The position numbers and the translations under genes are program-made. The notes below the pieces were generated by a model. It was given only the letters and a program-made list of their open reading frames with translations. It did no database searches and had not been told where the DNA came from. 64,000 nucleotides of DNA, from positions 1 to 64,000 of the forward strand of contig JAPYWJ010000001.1 of NCBI GenBank assembly GCA_028276405.1. Direction: 5' to 3'. Shown here piece after piece: positions 18,152 through 27,191 of this stretch. This stretch comes from Hydrogenobacter sp. (GTDB lineage: Bacteria > Aquificota > Aquificia > Aquificales > Aquificaceae). Positions within the stretch are counted from its first letter, which is position 1, and the number at the start of each line of letters is the position of its first letter.

Positions 18152-18619
18152 ATGGAATTTTTCTTCTTCACAGATGTTTATGCAGACAGGCATCTTATTG
18201 ACTATTACATAATCACCTTTAAGCTGTTAGACGAGGGTGTGGTAATTACAAAAGAGTGGGAAGGCAGGAAGTACATAACGGAGATAAAAAACTGGGAAGA
18301 GTTTAAAAGAAATGCTTACGACATAGTGCTGTATGAGTTTGGTGATGAAGTGGAAAGATTTACGGATATAGAGACCGCTCTAAGAACCGCTTACAAAATG
18401 GCTTACACGGAAGCGTCAAGAAAAGTGCCTAAAAGTATATTGCCTTCTGTAGGTATAGGAGCACCACCCGTTGATGTTATAAGAAGAGTATTTCCTGTGA
18501 ACTTTGAGTTTGAAAGATTTCCTGCTAACATAGACCTTTTCCTTGAAAAAATAGTGAAGGAAACGGAAGAAGAAACCACAAGAAGTGAGTTTAACGATGA
18601 TGACGAGATCCCTTTCTGA
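18152..18619 (+). CDS. Unknown 155-aa protein with an SSB-like C-terminal tip (DDDEIPF)
   Basis: I do not recognise the fold. The protein opens [10 protein letters not shown], is mixed alpha/beta, and has a flexible acidic tail (about residues 135-155) that ends FNDDDEIPF-stop. That ending is the same type as the conserved C-terminal peptide of bacterial single-stranded-DNA-binding proteins (acidic residues then I/L-P-F at the very end), which docks repair and replication enzymes. The body has no OB-fold pattern I can see, so it is not SSB itself. An in-frame start at 18131 lies upstream of the likely transcription start. hslU begins inside its last codons. Confidence 0.75.
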   Translation: MEFFFFTDVYADRHLIDYYIITFKLLDEGVVITKEWEGRKYITEIKNWEEFKRNAYDIVLYEFGDEVERFTDIETALRTAYKMAYTEASRKVPKSILPSVGIGAPPVDVIRRVFPVNFEFERFPANIDLFLEKIVKETEEETTRSEFNDDDEIPF

Positions 18620-19946
18620 CCTCCTTGAAGAGCTAACTCCCAAAAAGATAGTGGAAGAGCTTGACAAGTACATAGTAGGTCAGGAACAAGCAAAGAAGGC
18701 AGTAGCCATAGCTCTCAGAAACAGGTGGAGAAGACAAAGACTTCCCGAACACATAAGAGACGAAATAGCACCCAAAAACATACTTATGATAGGTCCAACA
18801 GGGGTTGGGAAAACAGAGATAGCGAGGAGATTGGCACAGCTAATAAAGGCACCTTTTATAAAAGTTGAGGCAACTAAGTACACAGAGATAGGCTATGTGG
18901 GTAGGGATGTGGAGTCTATGGTAAGGGAGCTCGTAGAAGTATCCTACCAGATGGTAAAGCAGGAAAAGATACAAAAAGTAAAGGAAAGGGCTAAAAGGTC
19001 TGCAGAAGAGAGGATACTTGACTATCTTGTCCCCCAACAGCTCAGCTTTGGTATAAGAGAGTCACAAGATGTAGGCAAAAGAGAAACCATGAGAGAAAAA
19101 CTAAGAAGTGGTGAGCTTGACGAAAAGATCATAGAGATAGACATCCAAGAGAAGGCGGCACCTTTCATAGGGATAGCTGGACCTCCAGGGCTTGAGGACT
19201 TAGAAGAGCAAATAAAAAATATGCTTGGTAGTATTATGCCCACAAGAAGGAGGAGGAAACTGAAGGTAAAAGAAGCTTTGCCTCTTCTTGAACAGGAAGA
19301 AGCTGAAAAGCTCATAGACCCAGAAGAAGTGTCCCGTGATGCCATACACAGAGCGGAAAACTTCGGGATAATATTTATAGACGAGATAGACAAGATAGCG
19401 GTCAAAACTCCCGGCGTAGGTCCTGGCGTTTCAAGGGAAGGTGTTCAAAGAGACCTTTTACCCATAGTGGAAGGCACAACGGTAAAGACCAAATACGGGT
19501 CTGTTAGGACGGATCACATACTCTTCATAGCTGCTGGTGCTTTCCACATGGCTAAACCTTCAGACCTCATACCTGAACTTCAGGGAAGGTTTCCCATAAG
19601 GGTTGAGCTTAGTCCCCTCACAAAGGAAGACTTTATACGCATATTAAAAGAACCTAAAAATGCGCTCACCAAACAGTATACAGAGCTTTTAAGAACAGAG
19701 GGTGTTGAGTTGGAATTTACTGAGGATGCCATAGAAGAAATAGCACGGATAGCAGAAGAAGCAAACAATAAGACGGAAAACATAGGAGCAAGGCGTTTGC
19801 ACACGGTTATGGAAAAACTGCTTGAGGACATATCTTTTAACGCACCTGATATGGAGGGACAGCATATAATAGTAGATGCCAAGTTCGTTAGGGCAAAATT
19901 AGAAAGTTTAGTAAAAGATGTGGAGCTCTCCAGATACATACTATGA
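18597..19946 (+). CDS. hslU: ATP-dependent protease ATPase subunit HslU (ClpY)
   Basis: 449 residues of AAA+ unfoldase: Walker A GPTGVGKT (66-73), an intermediate domain (~110-240, Lys/Glu-rich), Walker B IIFIDEID, and the C-terminal sensor-2 [15 protein letters not shown]. The C-terminus LSRYIL is the HslV-docking type. It feeds substrates to the HslV peptidase, which is not encoded nearby although the two are often adjacent. The ATGs at 18597 and 18600 are equally possible; a GTG at 18585 is less likely. It overlaps the upstream gene by 23 bases and the next by ATGA. Confidence 0.95.
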   Translation: MMTRSLSDLLEELTPKKIVEELDKYIVGQEQAKKAVAIALRNRWRRQRLPEHIRDEIAPKNILMIGPTGVGKTEIARRLAQLIKAPFIKVEATKYTEIGYVGRDVESMVRELVEVSYQMVKQEKIQKVKERAKRSAEERILDYLVPQQLSFGIRESQDVGKRETMREKLRSGELDEKIIEIDIQEKAAPFIGIAGPPGLEDLEEQIKNMLGSIMPTRRRRKLKVKEALPLLEQEEAEKLIDPEEVSRDAIHRAENFGIIFIDEIDKIAVKTPGVGPGVSREGVQRDLLPIVEGTTVKTKYGSVRTDHILFIAAGAFHMAKPSDLIPELQGRFPIRVELSPLTKEDFIRILKEPKNALTKQYTELLRTEGVELEFTEDAIEEIARIAEEANNKTENIGARRLHTVMEKLLEDISFNAPDMEGQHIIVDAKFVRAKLESLVKDVELSRYIL

Positions 19947-20434
19947 GGGACATACCACTGCGTATACTAATAGAAAGGCTTGAGGATCTCATCACCGCTC
20001 AACAAAAACTTGCAAGCCTAATCCTCATCGTAGAAGGACAATGGGTGAAGCTTTCTATACCCACCACCATTGACATGCTTTACGCACACATGGAAATGCT
20101 TGAGCTCGTTTCAGAAGTAATAAGTTCACTGCAAGACATATCAGACAGCTATACAAGAGAGTACGCAGTCATGCTGACAGCGGAAGCCTTATCCTGGACA
20201 GGTTTTATGCTTCCCTATTTAGAAGCTTCATCTCCCATATTTATAGAACACCTAAGGGTGGATAGTCAACCCGTCGTTTCAAAGATAAAAAGTATAGTAT
20301 CCTTTATAGAAAGGTTTGGTACTCAGGTGGACCTTCTGTCCTCTGATGAGATAATAAAGACCATTAATATAATATCTAAGGCTATCAGATACCAGCTTTT
20401 TATGGCAAAAAAGGCTTACGAGGCAATGGCGTGA
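19943..20434 (+). CDS. Conserved-looking hypothetical, all-helical, 163 aa
   Basis: No family recognised. The sequence is almost entirely amphipathic helix (for example [20 protein letters not shown] and [19 protein letters not shown]), without cysteines, signal peptide or transmembrane segment, so it is probably a small soluble helical bundle. Its ATG overlaps the hslU stop (ATGA), and its TGA overlaps the hisI ATG (TGATG). It is therefore translationally coupled between a protease subunit and a histidine enzyme; that says little about function. Confidence 0.7.
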   Translation: MRDIPLRILIERLEDLITAQQKLASLILIVEGQWVKLSIPTTIDMLYAHMEMLELVSEVISSLQDISDSYTREYAVMLTAEALSWTGFMLPYLEASSPIFIEHLRVDSQPVVSKIKSIVSFIERFGTQVDLLSSDEIIKTINIISKAIRYQLFMAKKAYEAMA

Positions 20435-21051
20435 TGTATCTTAAGTTCAACGAAGAAGGGCTTATTCCTGTGGTAGTGCAAGACTACAGGACTGGTGAGA
20501 TAAGGATGTTTGCTTGGGCAAACCAAGAAGCATTAGAAAAGACGCTTCAGACAGGTTATGCTCACTATTACTCAAGGTCAAGGCGATCCATCTGGAAGAA
20601 GGGAGAAACCTCTGGTGAACTCCAAAAAGTTATGGAGGTCAGAGTAGATTGTGATGAAGACACTCTTGTGTACATAGTAAAGCAGGAGAAGGACAAGGCT
20701 TGCCATACGGGAGAAAGAAACTGCTTTTTCAGAAGTATTAACGGGGAAAAAGTCAAAAAAGTCCTGCCTTTTGAGATCCTGCAAAGGTTACAAGATGTTA
20801 TAAGAAGCAGAATAGAGGAAAGAAGAGAAGATTCTTACACCTACAAACTTTACACACAAGGTGAGGACAGAGTGCTTCAGAAGTTTGGAGAGGAAGCAGT
20901 GGAAAGCTTGATAGCTCTAAAGAACGGACAAAAAGAACCTATAAAGGCAGAGCTTTCGGACTTGCTTTACCATATGCTCCTTATGTTAACCATAAGAAAT
21001 GTTGATGTCTGTGAGGTGCTTGAAGAGTTAGCCAGTAGGTTAAAAGGCTGA
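20434..21051 (+). CDS. hisIE: Bifunctional phosphoribosyl-AMP cyclohydrolase / phosphoribosyl-ATP pyrophosphatase
   Basis: 205 residues catalysing steps 2 and 3 of histidine synthesis. The HisI part (~1-110) shows ARYYSRSR-type (AHYYSRSRRSIWKKGETSG) and the Zn ligands VRVDCDEDTL and ACHTGERNCFF. The HisE part (~120-205) shows EDRVLQKFGEEAVE and ELSDLLYHML, the Mg-binding acidic helix. A GTG lies one codon upstream; ATG 20434 in a TGATG coupling is preferred. No other his gene is nearby, as usual in Aquificales where pathways are scattered. Confidence 0.95.
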   Translation: MYLKFNEEGLIPVVVQDYRTGEIRMFAWANQEALEKTLQTGYAHYYSRSRRSIWKKGETSGELQKVMEVRVDCDEDTLVYIVKQEKDKACHTGERNCFFRSINGEKVKKVLPFEILQRLQDVIRSRIEERREDSYTYKLYTQGEDRVLQKFGEEAVESLIALKNGQKEPIKAELSDLLYHMLLMLTIRNVDVCEVLEELASRLKG

Positions 21052-21052
21052 C

Positions 21053-22135
21053 CTAAACACGCTGGGTTTGGTATGTAAGGTACAATACTGATTTTATTTT
21101 TTCTTCCACTTCTTTTTGTGTGTTTGCCACTATGTTGATGTGTCCCATCTTTCTTCTTTCTCTTTTTTCTTTTCCATACCAGTAAAGCTTTATGCCTTCT
21201 AAGGATAGTAGACCTTCCACATCTATATCCTGTATGGACGCGCCTAGAAGGTTTACCATACCAGAGGGTAACTTCAGCTTTGCAGAACCAAGCGGTAGGT
21301 TCGCTATGGCTCTCAGAAGGTTTTCAAACTGAGATGTATAGCAACCGTCCAAAGTGTAATGTCCTGTGTTATGAGGTCTTGGAGCCATTTCGTTTATAAG
21401 CACCTTACCATCTTGGCAGAAGAAAAATTCAACCGCCAAAAGACCCACAATATTTAGATCCTCCATAAGAGATGTTAGTATGTTATGCGCTTCCTTTATA
21501 TGCATGCTGCTTGTGTAGTTGTATAGCAACACACCTTTTTCATGATGGTTTATGGTCATGGGATAGACCCTTACATCTCCCCTTTTACTTCTTACGCCTA
21601 TAAGAGAAAACTCAAAAAGAAAGTTCACGCGCCTTTCCACTAGAAAGTTCTCACTTTTTGAGTGGTTTTTAAATATCTCATCCATCCCAAAAAGACTTTC
21701 TACCAAATACTGACCTTTCCCATCATAACCAAGCTTTTCCGCTTTAACTACTGCAGGGAGCCCAAATTCTACAAGCTTTTTGTAAAGCTCCTCTCCTTTA
21801 GCAAAAGTAAACTCTGCAGTGGGATATCCCATCTTCCTGTAAAAGGACTTCTCTTGTATCCTACTGAATTTTAACTTTAAAACTTCTGCAGAAGGACTAA
21901 GAAGGTGAGAAACCTTTTCTACTAGTCCTTGCTCTATATGTTCAAATTCATAAGTTATCACATCACAACTCTTTAGAAAAGTTTCCGCTTGCTCTGGTGT
22001 GAAGCATGCGTCCGCTACCTTACAAGCGGGCGCTTTGGGATCTTTATTAAGAACAAAAAACTCAAAACCCAATTTTCTGCCCTCTAAAATGGTCATCCAA
22101 CCAAGCTGTCCGCCTCCTAAAATGCCTACTCTCAT
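21053..22135 (-). CDS. purK: N5-carboxyaminoimidazole ribonucleotide synthase
   Basis: 360 residues of ATP-grasp fold. N-terminal MRVGILGGGQLGWM is the PurK signature; the central VVKAEKLGYDGKGQ is the ATP-binding loop, and EMAPRPHNTGHYT is the conserved active-site stretch. It converts AIR, bicarbonate and ATP to N5-CAIR in purine synthesis. purE is not adjacent. A TTG one codon upstream is possible, but ATG 22135 overlaps the stop of the upstream flavoprotein gene as TGATG. Confidence 0.94.
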   Translation of the reverse strand: MRVGILGGGQLGWMTILEGRKLGFEFFVLNKDPKAPACKVADACFTPEQAETFLKSCDVITYEFEHIEQGLVEKVSHLLSPSAEVLKLKFSRIQEKSFYRKMGYPTAEFTFAKGEELYKKLVEFGLPAVVKAEKLGYDGKGQYLVESLFGMDEIFKNHSKSENFLVERRVNFLFEFSLIGVRSKRGDVRVYPMTINHHEKGVLLYNYTSSMHIKEAHNILTSLMEDLNIVGLLAVEFFFCQDGKVLINEMAPRPHNTGHYTLDGCYTSQFENLLRAIANLPLGSAKLKLPSGMVNLLGASIQDIDVEGLLSLEGIKLYWYGKEKRERRKMGHINIVANTQKEVEEKIKSVLYLTYQTQRV

Positions 22136-23841
22136 CAATACTTCCTCTCGGCAGGCTGATACTTGGTGATCCTAACGGGTATGTATTCTATGGTTAGTCT
22201 TCCGTCCTCCTGCTTTACTAAAGTGTGTTTAAGAAAGTTCTCATCGTCCCTTTCTGGATAGTCTTCCCTGTAATGACCCCCTCTTGATTCCCTCCTGTGA
22301 AGAGCACAGAAGGCTACCGCTCTTGCCATCTCTATCATGTTCCTAAGTTCCATAAGCTCTATAAGATTAGTGTTGAAGACTTTTGACTTGTCCACCAGTG
22401 GTATGTTTTCCCACCTTTCAAGAAGTTCTGATAGCTCCTCATAAGCAGAGGTTAAAGACTTTTCGTCCCTAAAGATCCCCATTTTTTCCCATGTTATTTC
22501 ACCCAATCTCCTTCTTACTTGTGCAAGCTTTTCTGAACCTTCCCTTTTCATAAGTTTCTCAATATACTCCCTTCCGGCGTTTTCTTCCGCTTTTGTTAGG
22601 GGTAGATGCTGGTTATACTTGGCATACTCCCTTACCGCTATACCACAGAACTTACCGAAAACTAAAAGCTCTATCAAGGAATTTCCACCCAGTCTGTTAG
22701 CTCCGTGTACGGATACACAGGCACACTCACCTACAGCATATAGCCCTTCAAGAGGTGTAGAAGAAGTTATGTAGTTTTCCACATGGATACCCCCCATGCA
22801 GTAATGGGCGGTGGGCCTTATGGGAACAAGGTCTGTGACGGGATCTACACCTTCAAAATCTATGGCGAGCTGACGCACTTGCGGTAGCCTTTCTTTTATC
22901 TTCTCCTCCCCCAAGTGTCTTAAGTCTAAATAGACATATGCAGATGTCCCTTCTCCTATGCCTCTGCCTTCTCTTATTTCGTACTCTATGGCTCTTGATA
23001 CCATGTCTCTTGGTGCAAGTTCCATCTTTTCTGGTGCGTACCTGGACATAAAACGCTCCCCAAATTTGTTAAGCAGGTACCCACCTTCACCGCGACAGGC
23101 TTCAGAAAGTAGTATACCCGTTTTGGCAAGTCCCGTAGGATGGAACTGGATAAACTCTATGTCTTTGAGGGGCACACCGTTGCGTAAAGCCACCGCTACA
23201 CCATCCCCCGTATTACCTACTGCGTTGGTGCTTCTCTGCCAATAAATCCTTGCAAAGCCTCCTGTTGCTAAGACTACCGCCTTGGTCCTGAGTGTTATAA
23301 CCTCACCGTTCTTTATATCGTATATGCTAACCGCTTTTACCCTCTGACCGTTGTGCAAAATGTCTATTAGGAAAAACTCGTTGTAAAAGTCTATGTTATC
23401 TTTAGAAAGTGCCTGTTCAAAAAGAGTGTGTAATATCACATGGCCTGTCCTGTCTGCGGAAAAGACAGTTCTTGGGAAGGAAGCACCTCCGAAAGGTCTT
23501 TGGGCTATCCTTCCATCAGGAAGCCTTGAAAAAGGTACACCCCACCTGTCAAGCTCGTATATGACCTCGGGGGCGTTTTCACACATGAAAAAGACAGCAT
23601 CCTGATCAGCTAAAAAATCTGAACCTTTTATGGTGTCATAGGCATGCGTTTCGGGACTGTCATCTTTTATCACATTACCCAGCGCAGCGTTTACACCACC
23701 CTGCGCTGCACCCGTATGGGAGCGCGTAGGATAAACCTTTGATACAACTGCTATTTTTATATCTTCATCCCTTGCACATTCTATGGCTGTGCGTAACCCA
23801 GCACCACCTGCACCAACAATTATTACATCGTAAGCCCTCAT
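22135..23841 (-). CDS. Succinate dehydrogenase / fumarate reductase flavoprotein subunit
   Basis: 568 residues. Covalent-FAD region TRSHTGAAQGGVNAALG (His near 44), FAD N-terminus IIVGAGGAGLRTAIE, active-site QFHPTGL, RPTAHYCMGG and HGANRLGGNSL are all present. In Aquificales this reaction runs in the reductive TCA cycle (fumarate to succinate), so fumarate reductase is the more likely physiological direction. The iron-sulfur and membrane subunits are not adjacent, unlike in most bacteria. It is coupled to purK by TGATG. Confidence 0.9.
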   Translation of the reverse strand: MRAYDVIIVGAGGAGLRTAIECARDEDIKIAVVSKVYPTRSHTGAAQGGVNAALGNVIKDDSPETHAYDTIKGSDFLADQDAVFFMCENAPEVIYELDRWGVPFSRLPDGRIAQRPFGGASFPRTVFSADRTGHVILHTLFEQALSKDNIDFYNEFFLIDILHNGQRVKAVSIYDIKNGEVITLRTKAVVLATGGFARIYWQRSTNAVGNTGDGVAVALRNGVPLKDIEFIQFHPTGLAKTGILLSEACRGEGGYLLNKFGERFMSRYAPEKMELAPRDMVSRAIEYEIREGRGIGEGTSAYVYLDLRHLGEEKIKERLPQVRQLAIDFEGVDPVTDLVPIRPTAHYCMGGIHVENYITSSTPLEGLYAVGECACVSVHGANRLGGNSLIELLVFGKFCGIAVREYAKYNQHLPLTKAEENAGREYIEKLMKREGSEKLAQVRRRLGEITWEKMGIFRDEKSLTSAYEELSELLERWENIPLVDKSKVFNTNLIELMELRNMIEMARAVAFCALHRRESRGGHYREDYPERDDENFLKHTLVKQEDGRLTIEYIPVRITKYQPAERKY

Positions 23842-23866
23842 GGTAGCAATAATTTTAACTTATGTT

Positions 23867-24520
23867 TCAGATGATCTTGAGAACATAAAAGGTTAGAACC
23901 AAACATGCAAAGAATATTACAGCACCGTAAATTTTATAAAGCCATGTGTGTGTCCTGTAATAACCTACATCCACCTGCTTTATAGTTCTATAAAAGTTTA
24001 TGGTACCAAGTATAAGCGTGAAGAGTCCTACAATTATTATGAAAACTCCTACGCTTACGAGAGTCCTGTGATCACCTCTCAGATGTATGTTGAATACTTT
24101 CTCTAACTGTTCTAAGAAAAATTCAAACTTCTCTATAACAAAGCCAAAGACTATTAGGGCTATAGAAGTCCTTATCCATGCGAGGAATGTCCTCTCCGCA
24201 GCCATATAAATCCTTGGGTCAGTAACTTCTTTTGGGGACACTTCTATACCTCCTTCTATGTATTTTATGTCCAAGTAAAAAGTAAGTATGCCTGCAACTA
24301 TAAGAAAAGTACCCACTATGGATAAAGCTATGGCTACATTTTCCAAAAACACGGATACATGTATCTTCTGTGTTATATCTGCAAGCACCTCCAGCTTCCT
24401 TAGGAAAACCGCAAAAGACAGGGTGTAAAGGGAAAGCCTTATATAACCCAAGTAAGTTCTTTCAACAGACATGTATATACGAGCATCCTTTGCAGATGGA
24501 AGATGCTTAGCTATAAGCAT
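23867..24520 (-). CDS. Membrane protein with tandem DUF202 domains
   Basis: 217 residues with six hydrophobic segments. Two copies of the DUF202 (YidH) core are visible: ARIYMSVERTYLGYIRLSL (~13-31) and PRIYMAAERTFLAWIRTSI (~101-119); each is followed by transmembrane helices. Function of DUF202 proteins is not established. The duplication within one chain is notable since family members are usually single-domain. TATAAT (24537 down to 24532) is 11 bases before the ATG. Confidence 0.82.
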   Translation of the reverse strand: MLIAKHLPSAKDARIYMSVERTYLGYIRLSLYTLSFAVFLRKLEVLADITQKIHVSVFLENVAIALSIVGTFLIVAGILTFYLDIKYIEGGIEVSPKEVTDPRIYMAAERTFLAWIRTSIALIVFGFVIEKFEFFLEQLEKVFNIHLRGDHRTLVSVGVFIIIVGLFTLILGTINFYRTIKQVDVGYYRTHTWLYKIYGAVIFFACLVLTFYVLKII

Positions 24521-24531
24521 GGTTGTAAAAC

Positions 24532-24539
24532 ATTATAAT
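24532..24539. promoter_or_regulatory. Overlapping divergent -10 boxes of the DUF202 gene and rng
   Basis: ATTATAAT contains TATAAT on both strands (24534-24539 plus; 24537-24532 minus). The minus-strand message would be near-leaderless, while the plus-strand message would have a leader of about 29 nt to the rng ATG at 24576. Confidence 0.45.
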
Positions 24540-24575
24540 ATAAAGCTCTACCTTTTTAGTGTTAATATATTTTTG

Positions 24576-25970
24576 ATGGCAAAGAGCTTGTTGGTGCTTT
24601 CTAATCAGGAAGGTTTTTTTTCTTTCCTGATAGAAGGGGAAGAAATACAAAAGATAAAGGTGGAACGGCGAGGTCTTTTGAGGATAACGGATAGTATATT
24701 CAAAGGTAAGGTAAAGAAGTTAGTAAAAGGTATGGACGGAGCTTTTGTTGATATAGGGCTTGAGAAGGAAGCTTATTTACCTCTTAAGTCCCCCTGTAAA
24801 GGAGAGCATACATCTCCTGTAAAGGTGGGAGAGGAAGTGATCGTACAAGTACTGAGAGAACCAGTAGGGGAAAAGGGAGCGAAGCTGACAAGAAGGATAA
24901 AGTTAATAGGCAAGTATGTTATATACCTGCCTAACACAAACGAAGTAAAATACTCTTCAAAACTAGAAAAGGAAGAAAAAGAGAGGTTAAAGGATATGGC
25001 TTCACGCTTGCTTTCCCAATATGGGTCTAACTGTGGTGTTATATTCAGGAGACATGCTTCAAAAGCAAGCGAGGAGGAGATCATAAAGGACCTAGATAAC
25101 CTAAAAAAAATGTGGCTCAAAATTTTAAAAAGATCCTCCGCTCAAAAAAAACCGGGCATACTTCTTGAAGAGTATCCTTCTTATGTAAAGTTGATAAAGG
25201 ACCACTGGCACGAGCTTGAAGAGATAGTAGCAGACAGTCCTTATGTGTGGAATGATATAGTATCCTTCCTTGAGGAGTTTGAACCTTCTTTGGTAAAAAA
25301 GACCGTGTATGTTAAAGATGTTGGCGCTTATATAAGCAAGTACAGAATACACGAAACCTTCAGAAAGATGCTCAGTAAGTATGTTTGGCTAAAAGGGGGA
25401 GGTTATTTGGTCATAGAAGAAACAGAAGCCATGACGGTAATTGATGTAAACAGTGGAGAACCCTATGGGGAATCTCATGAAGAAAACGCAAAGAACACCA
25501 ACTTGGAAGCAGCAAAAGAGATAGCTCGGCAGATAATACTCAGGGACATAGGTGGTATAATTGTTATAGACTTTATTGATATGAAGAAGCAAGAAAATAG
25601 AGACTTAGTTATAAAAGCGTTGCAAGAATCTTTTGGGGAAGAAGCTTGTAATGTTCAGATTTACGGTTTTACAAAGCTTGGGCTTTTGGAAATAGCCAGA
25701 AGAAAAAGTGGTGAGAGTCTATCTTCCCTACTTACCGAAAGTTGTCCACTGTGCAGGGGAAAAGGAAAAGTGCGCAGTAAAAGTCTGTTAGCTTTTGAAC
25801 TTGATAGATACCTAAAGAGTGATATTCATGGCGTTATTCATCTGCATGTAAACCCTCAAAGCTTGAATGTGGTGAAAAATGTGATAGAAAAAAGCGGAAT
25901 AAAGTATGTGAACTTAGTTGAAGACCCAAATGTGGATTACAATGACTATGAGATACATTACAAGGCATAG
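24576..25970 (+). CDS. rng: Ribonuclease G/E family endoribonuclease
   Basis: 464 residues. An S1-like domain (~35-100, DGAFVDIGLEKEAYL) is followed by the RNase H-like and DNase I-like catalytic parts; the metal-binding acids lie in VIDVNSG and IIVIDFIDM, and the Zn-link motif CPLCRGKGK is near 388. RNase G/E processes rRNA and degrades mRNA. It has no RNase E scaffold tail, so it is RNase G-sized. An in-frame start 35 codons upstream lies before the promoter and inside the divergent gene, so MAKSLL is used. First gene of a nine-gene co-directional run. Confidence 0.92.
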   Translation: MAKSLLVLSNQEGFFSFLIEGEEIQKIKVERRGLLRITDSIFKGKVKKLVKGMDGAFVDIGLEKEAYLPLKSPCKGEHTSPVKVGEEVIVQVLREPVGEKGAKLTRRIKLIGKYVIYLPNTNEVKYSSKLEKEEKERLKDMASRLLSQYGSNCGVIFRRHASKASEEEIIKDLDNLKKMWLKILKRSSAQKKPGILLEEYPSYVKLIKDHWHELEEIVADSPYVWNDIVSFLEEFEPSLVKKTVYVKDVGAYISKYRIHETFRKMLSKYVWLKGGGYLVIEETEAMTVIDVNSGEPYGESHEENAKNTNLEAAKEIARQIILRDIGGIIVIDFIDMKKQENRDLVIKALQESFGEEACNVQIYGFTKLGLLEIARRKSGESLSSLLTESCPLCRGKGKVRSKSLLAFELDRYLKSDIHGVIHLHVNPQSLNVVKNVIEKSGIKYVNLVEDPNVDYNDYEIHYKA

Positions 25971-26862
25971 AAAGTTTGTACTTTTAGGACTTCTTATGCT
26001 TATCTTCAGCTGTGCCAAGATGACAGAAGAAAAAAGAGCCAAGTACGCTGTTGAGTATTACCAAGAAGGCATGACAGCGTATGCCAACAGAGACTACTCA
26101 AAAACAGTAGAGAAACTCAAAGAAGCCCTCAAGTATCTTGAGAACCTTACACCCGAGCAGATAAAGGATGCAAAGTATGCCATAGCAGAAAGCTATTATA
26201 TGAAGAAGGATTATATAAACGCAGTAGTTTACCTTGAAGACTTTCTCTTCTACTACCCGGACATACCAGAGACACAGAAGGCTTACTTTATGTTAATAGA
26301 CAGTTATATGAAAGTGGCACCAGACCCCTATAGGGATCAAACCTATACCCTTAGAGCCATAGACAAGGCAAAAGACTTTTTAAGTAAGTTTCCCCAAAGT
26401 CCTTACGCAGATAGAGTGAGAAGCATAATGGAAGAAGCACAGAAGAAACTTGCAATGCATGAGTACCTTATAGGTAGGTTTTACGAAAACTTTGGCTACT
26501 ACTACTCAGCATCTTTAAGATACAGGGATCTGCTCATAAACTATCCAGACCAGATATCGGACGCAGAAGTGTCTTTTAGGTATATAAAATCTCTACTTTT
26601 GGTGAGGTTTCAGGCAAAAAGACAAGAGGAAAAGTACAGAGAATGGGTGGAGGAAGCTAAAAAACGCTTCAAAGAAGCAAAAACGGAAGATGACAAAAGA
26701 GCCATCCAGAAAAGAATGGAGTTCCTTGAGGGGGAAATAAAAAGGTGGAAGCAGATAGCAGAGGAGAGCTACCAAGAAGGGGTAAAAAACATGGAAAAGT
26801 ACAAAAGTGTCTATGGAGAAAACAGCTACTACAGAGAGCTTAAAAAGTATATAAAGAGATGA
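25948..26862 (+). CDS. bamD: Outer membrane assembly lipoprotein BamD
   Basis: 304 residues. A signal peptide ends in the lipobox LIFSC (Cys22), followed by TPR repeats (EYYQEGMTAYANRDYSKTVE, AIAESYYMKKDYINAV, PYADRVRSIMEEAQKKLAMHE), the last matching the BamD consensus. It is a subunit of the BAM complex that inserts beta-barrel proteins into the outer membrane. The coding start lies inside rng (23-base overlap); ATG 25942 is an alternative. A long charged helix (~220-270) extends beyond usual BamD length (~245). Confidence 0.87.
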   Translation: MRYITRHRKFVLLGLLMLIFSCAKMTEEKRAKYAVEYYQEGMTAYANRDYSKTVEKLKEALKYLENLTPEQIKDAKYAIAESYYMKKDYINAVVYLEDFLFYYPDIPETQKAYFMLIDSYMKVAPDPYRDQTYTLRAIDKAKDFLSKFPQSPYADRVRSIMEEAQKKLAMHEYLIGRFYENFGYYYSASLRYRDLLINYPDQISDAEVSFRYIKSLLLVRFQAKRQEEKYREWVEEAKKRFKEAKTEDDKRAIQKRMEFLEGEIKRWKQIAEESYQEGVKNMEKYKSVYGENSYYRELKKYIKR

Positions 26863-27191
26863 CGGAAAAGTTGAAGCTTATAAAGGATCTTCTTGAAAAC
26901 AAAAAAGGTGAAGACATAGTAGTGCTTGATGTTTCAGAATTTACCAACATAGCAGATTACTTTGTGATAGCAACTGCAAACTCATCCGTTCATGCAAAAG
27001 CCCTTGCGGACTATCTAACTCAAGAGCTTGGGAAACATGGCATAGAACCAGATCATATAGAAGGTTTAGAAAACGCCCATTGGATACTTATAGACTATCT
27101 TGATACTATAGTGCACATATTTCAGAAAGAGTGGAGGGAATATTATGATTTAGAGTGGCTTTATGGAACCGCAAGGAGGGTTGAGGTATGA
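26859..27191 (+). CDS. rsfS: Ribosomal silencing factor RsfS
   Basis: 110 residues matching RsfS/RsfA/Iojap: VVLDVSEFTNIADYFVIATA near 21-40, HGIEPDHIEG, WILIDYLDTIVHIF and the C-terminal YYDLEWLYG. It binds L14 of the 50S subunit and prevents subunit joining in stationary phase. ATGA overlap with bamD and with the next gene indicates tight coupling. Confidence 0.95.
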   Translation: MTEKLKLIKDLLENKKGEDIVVLDVSEFTNIADYFVIATANSSVHAKALADYLTQELGKHGIEPDHIEGLENAHWILIDYLDTIVHIFQKEWREYYDLEWLYGTARRVEV

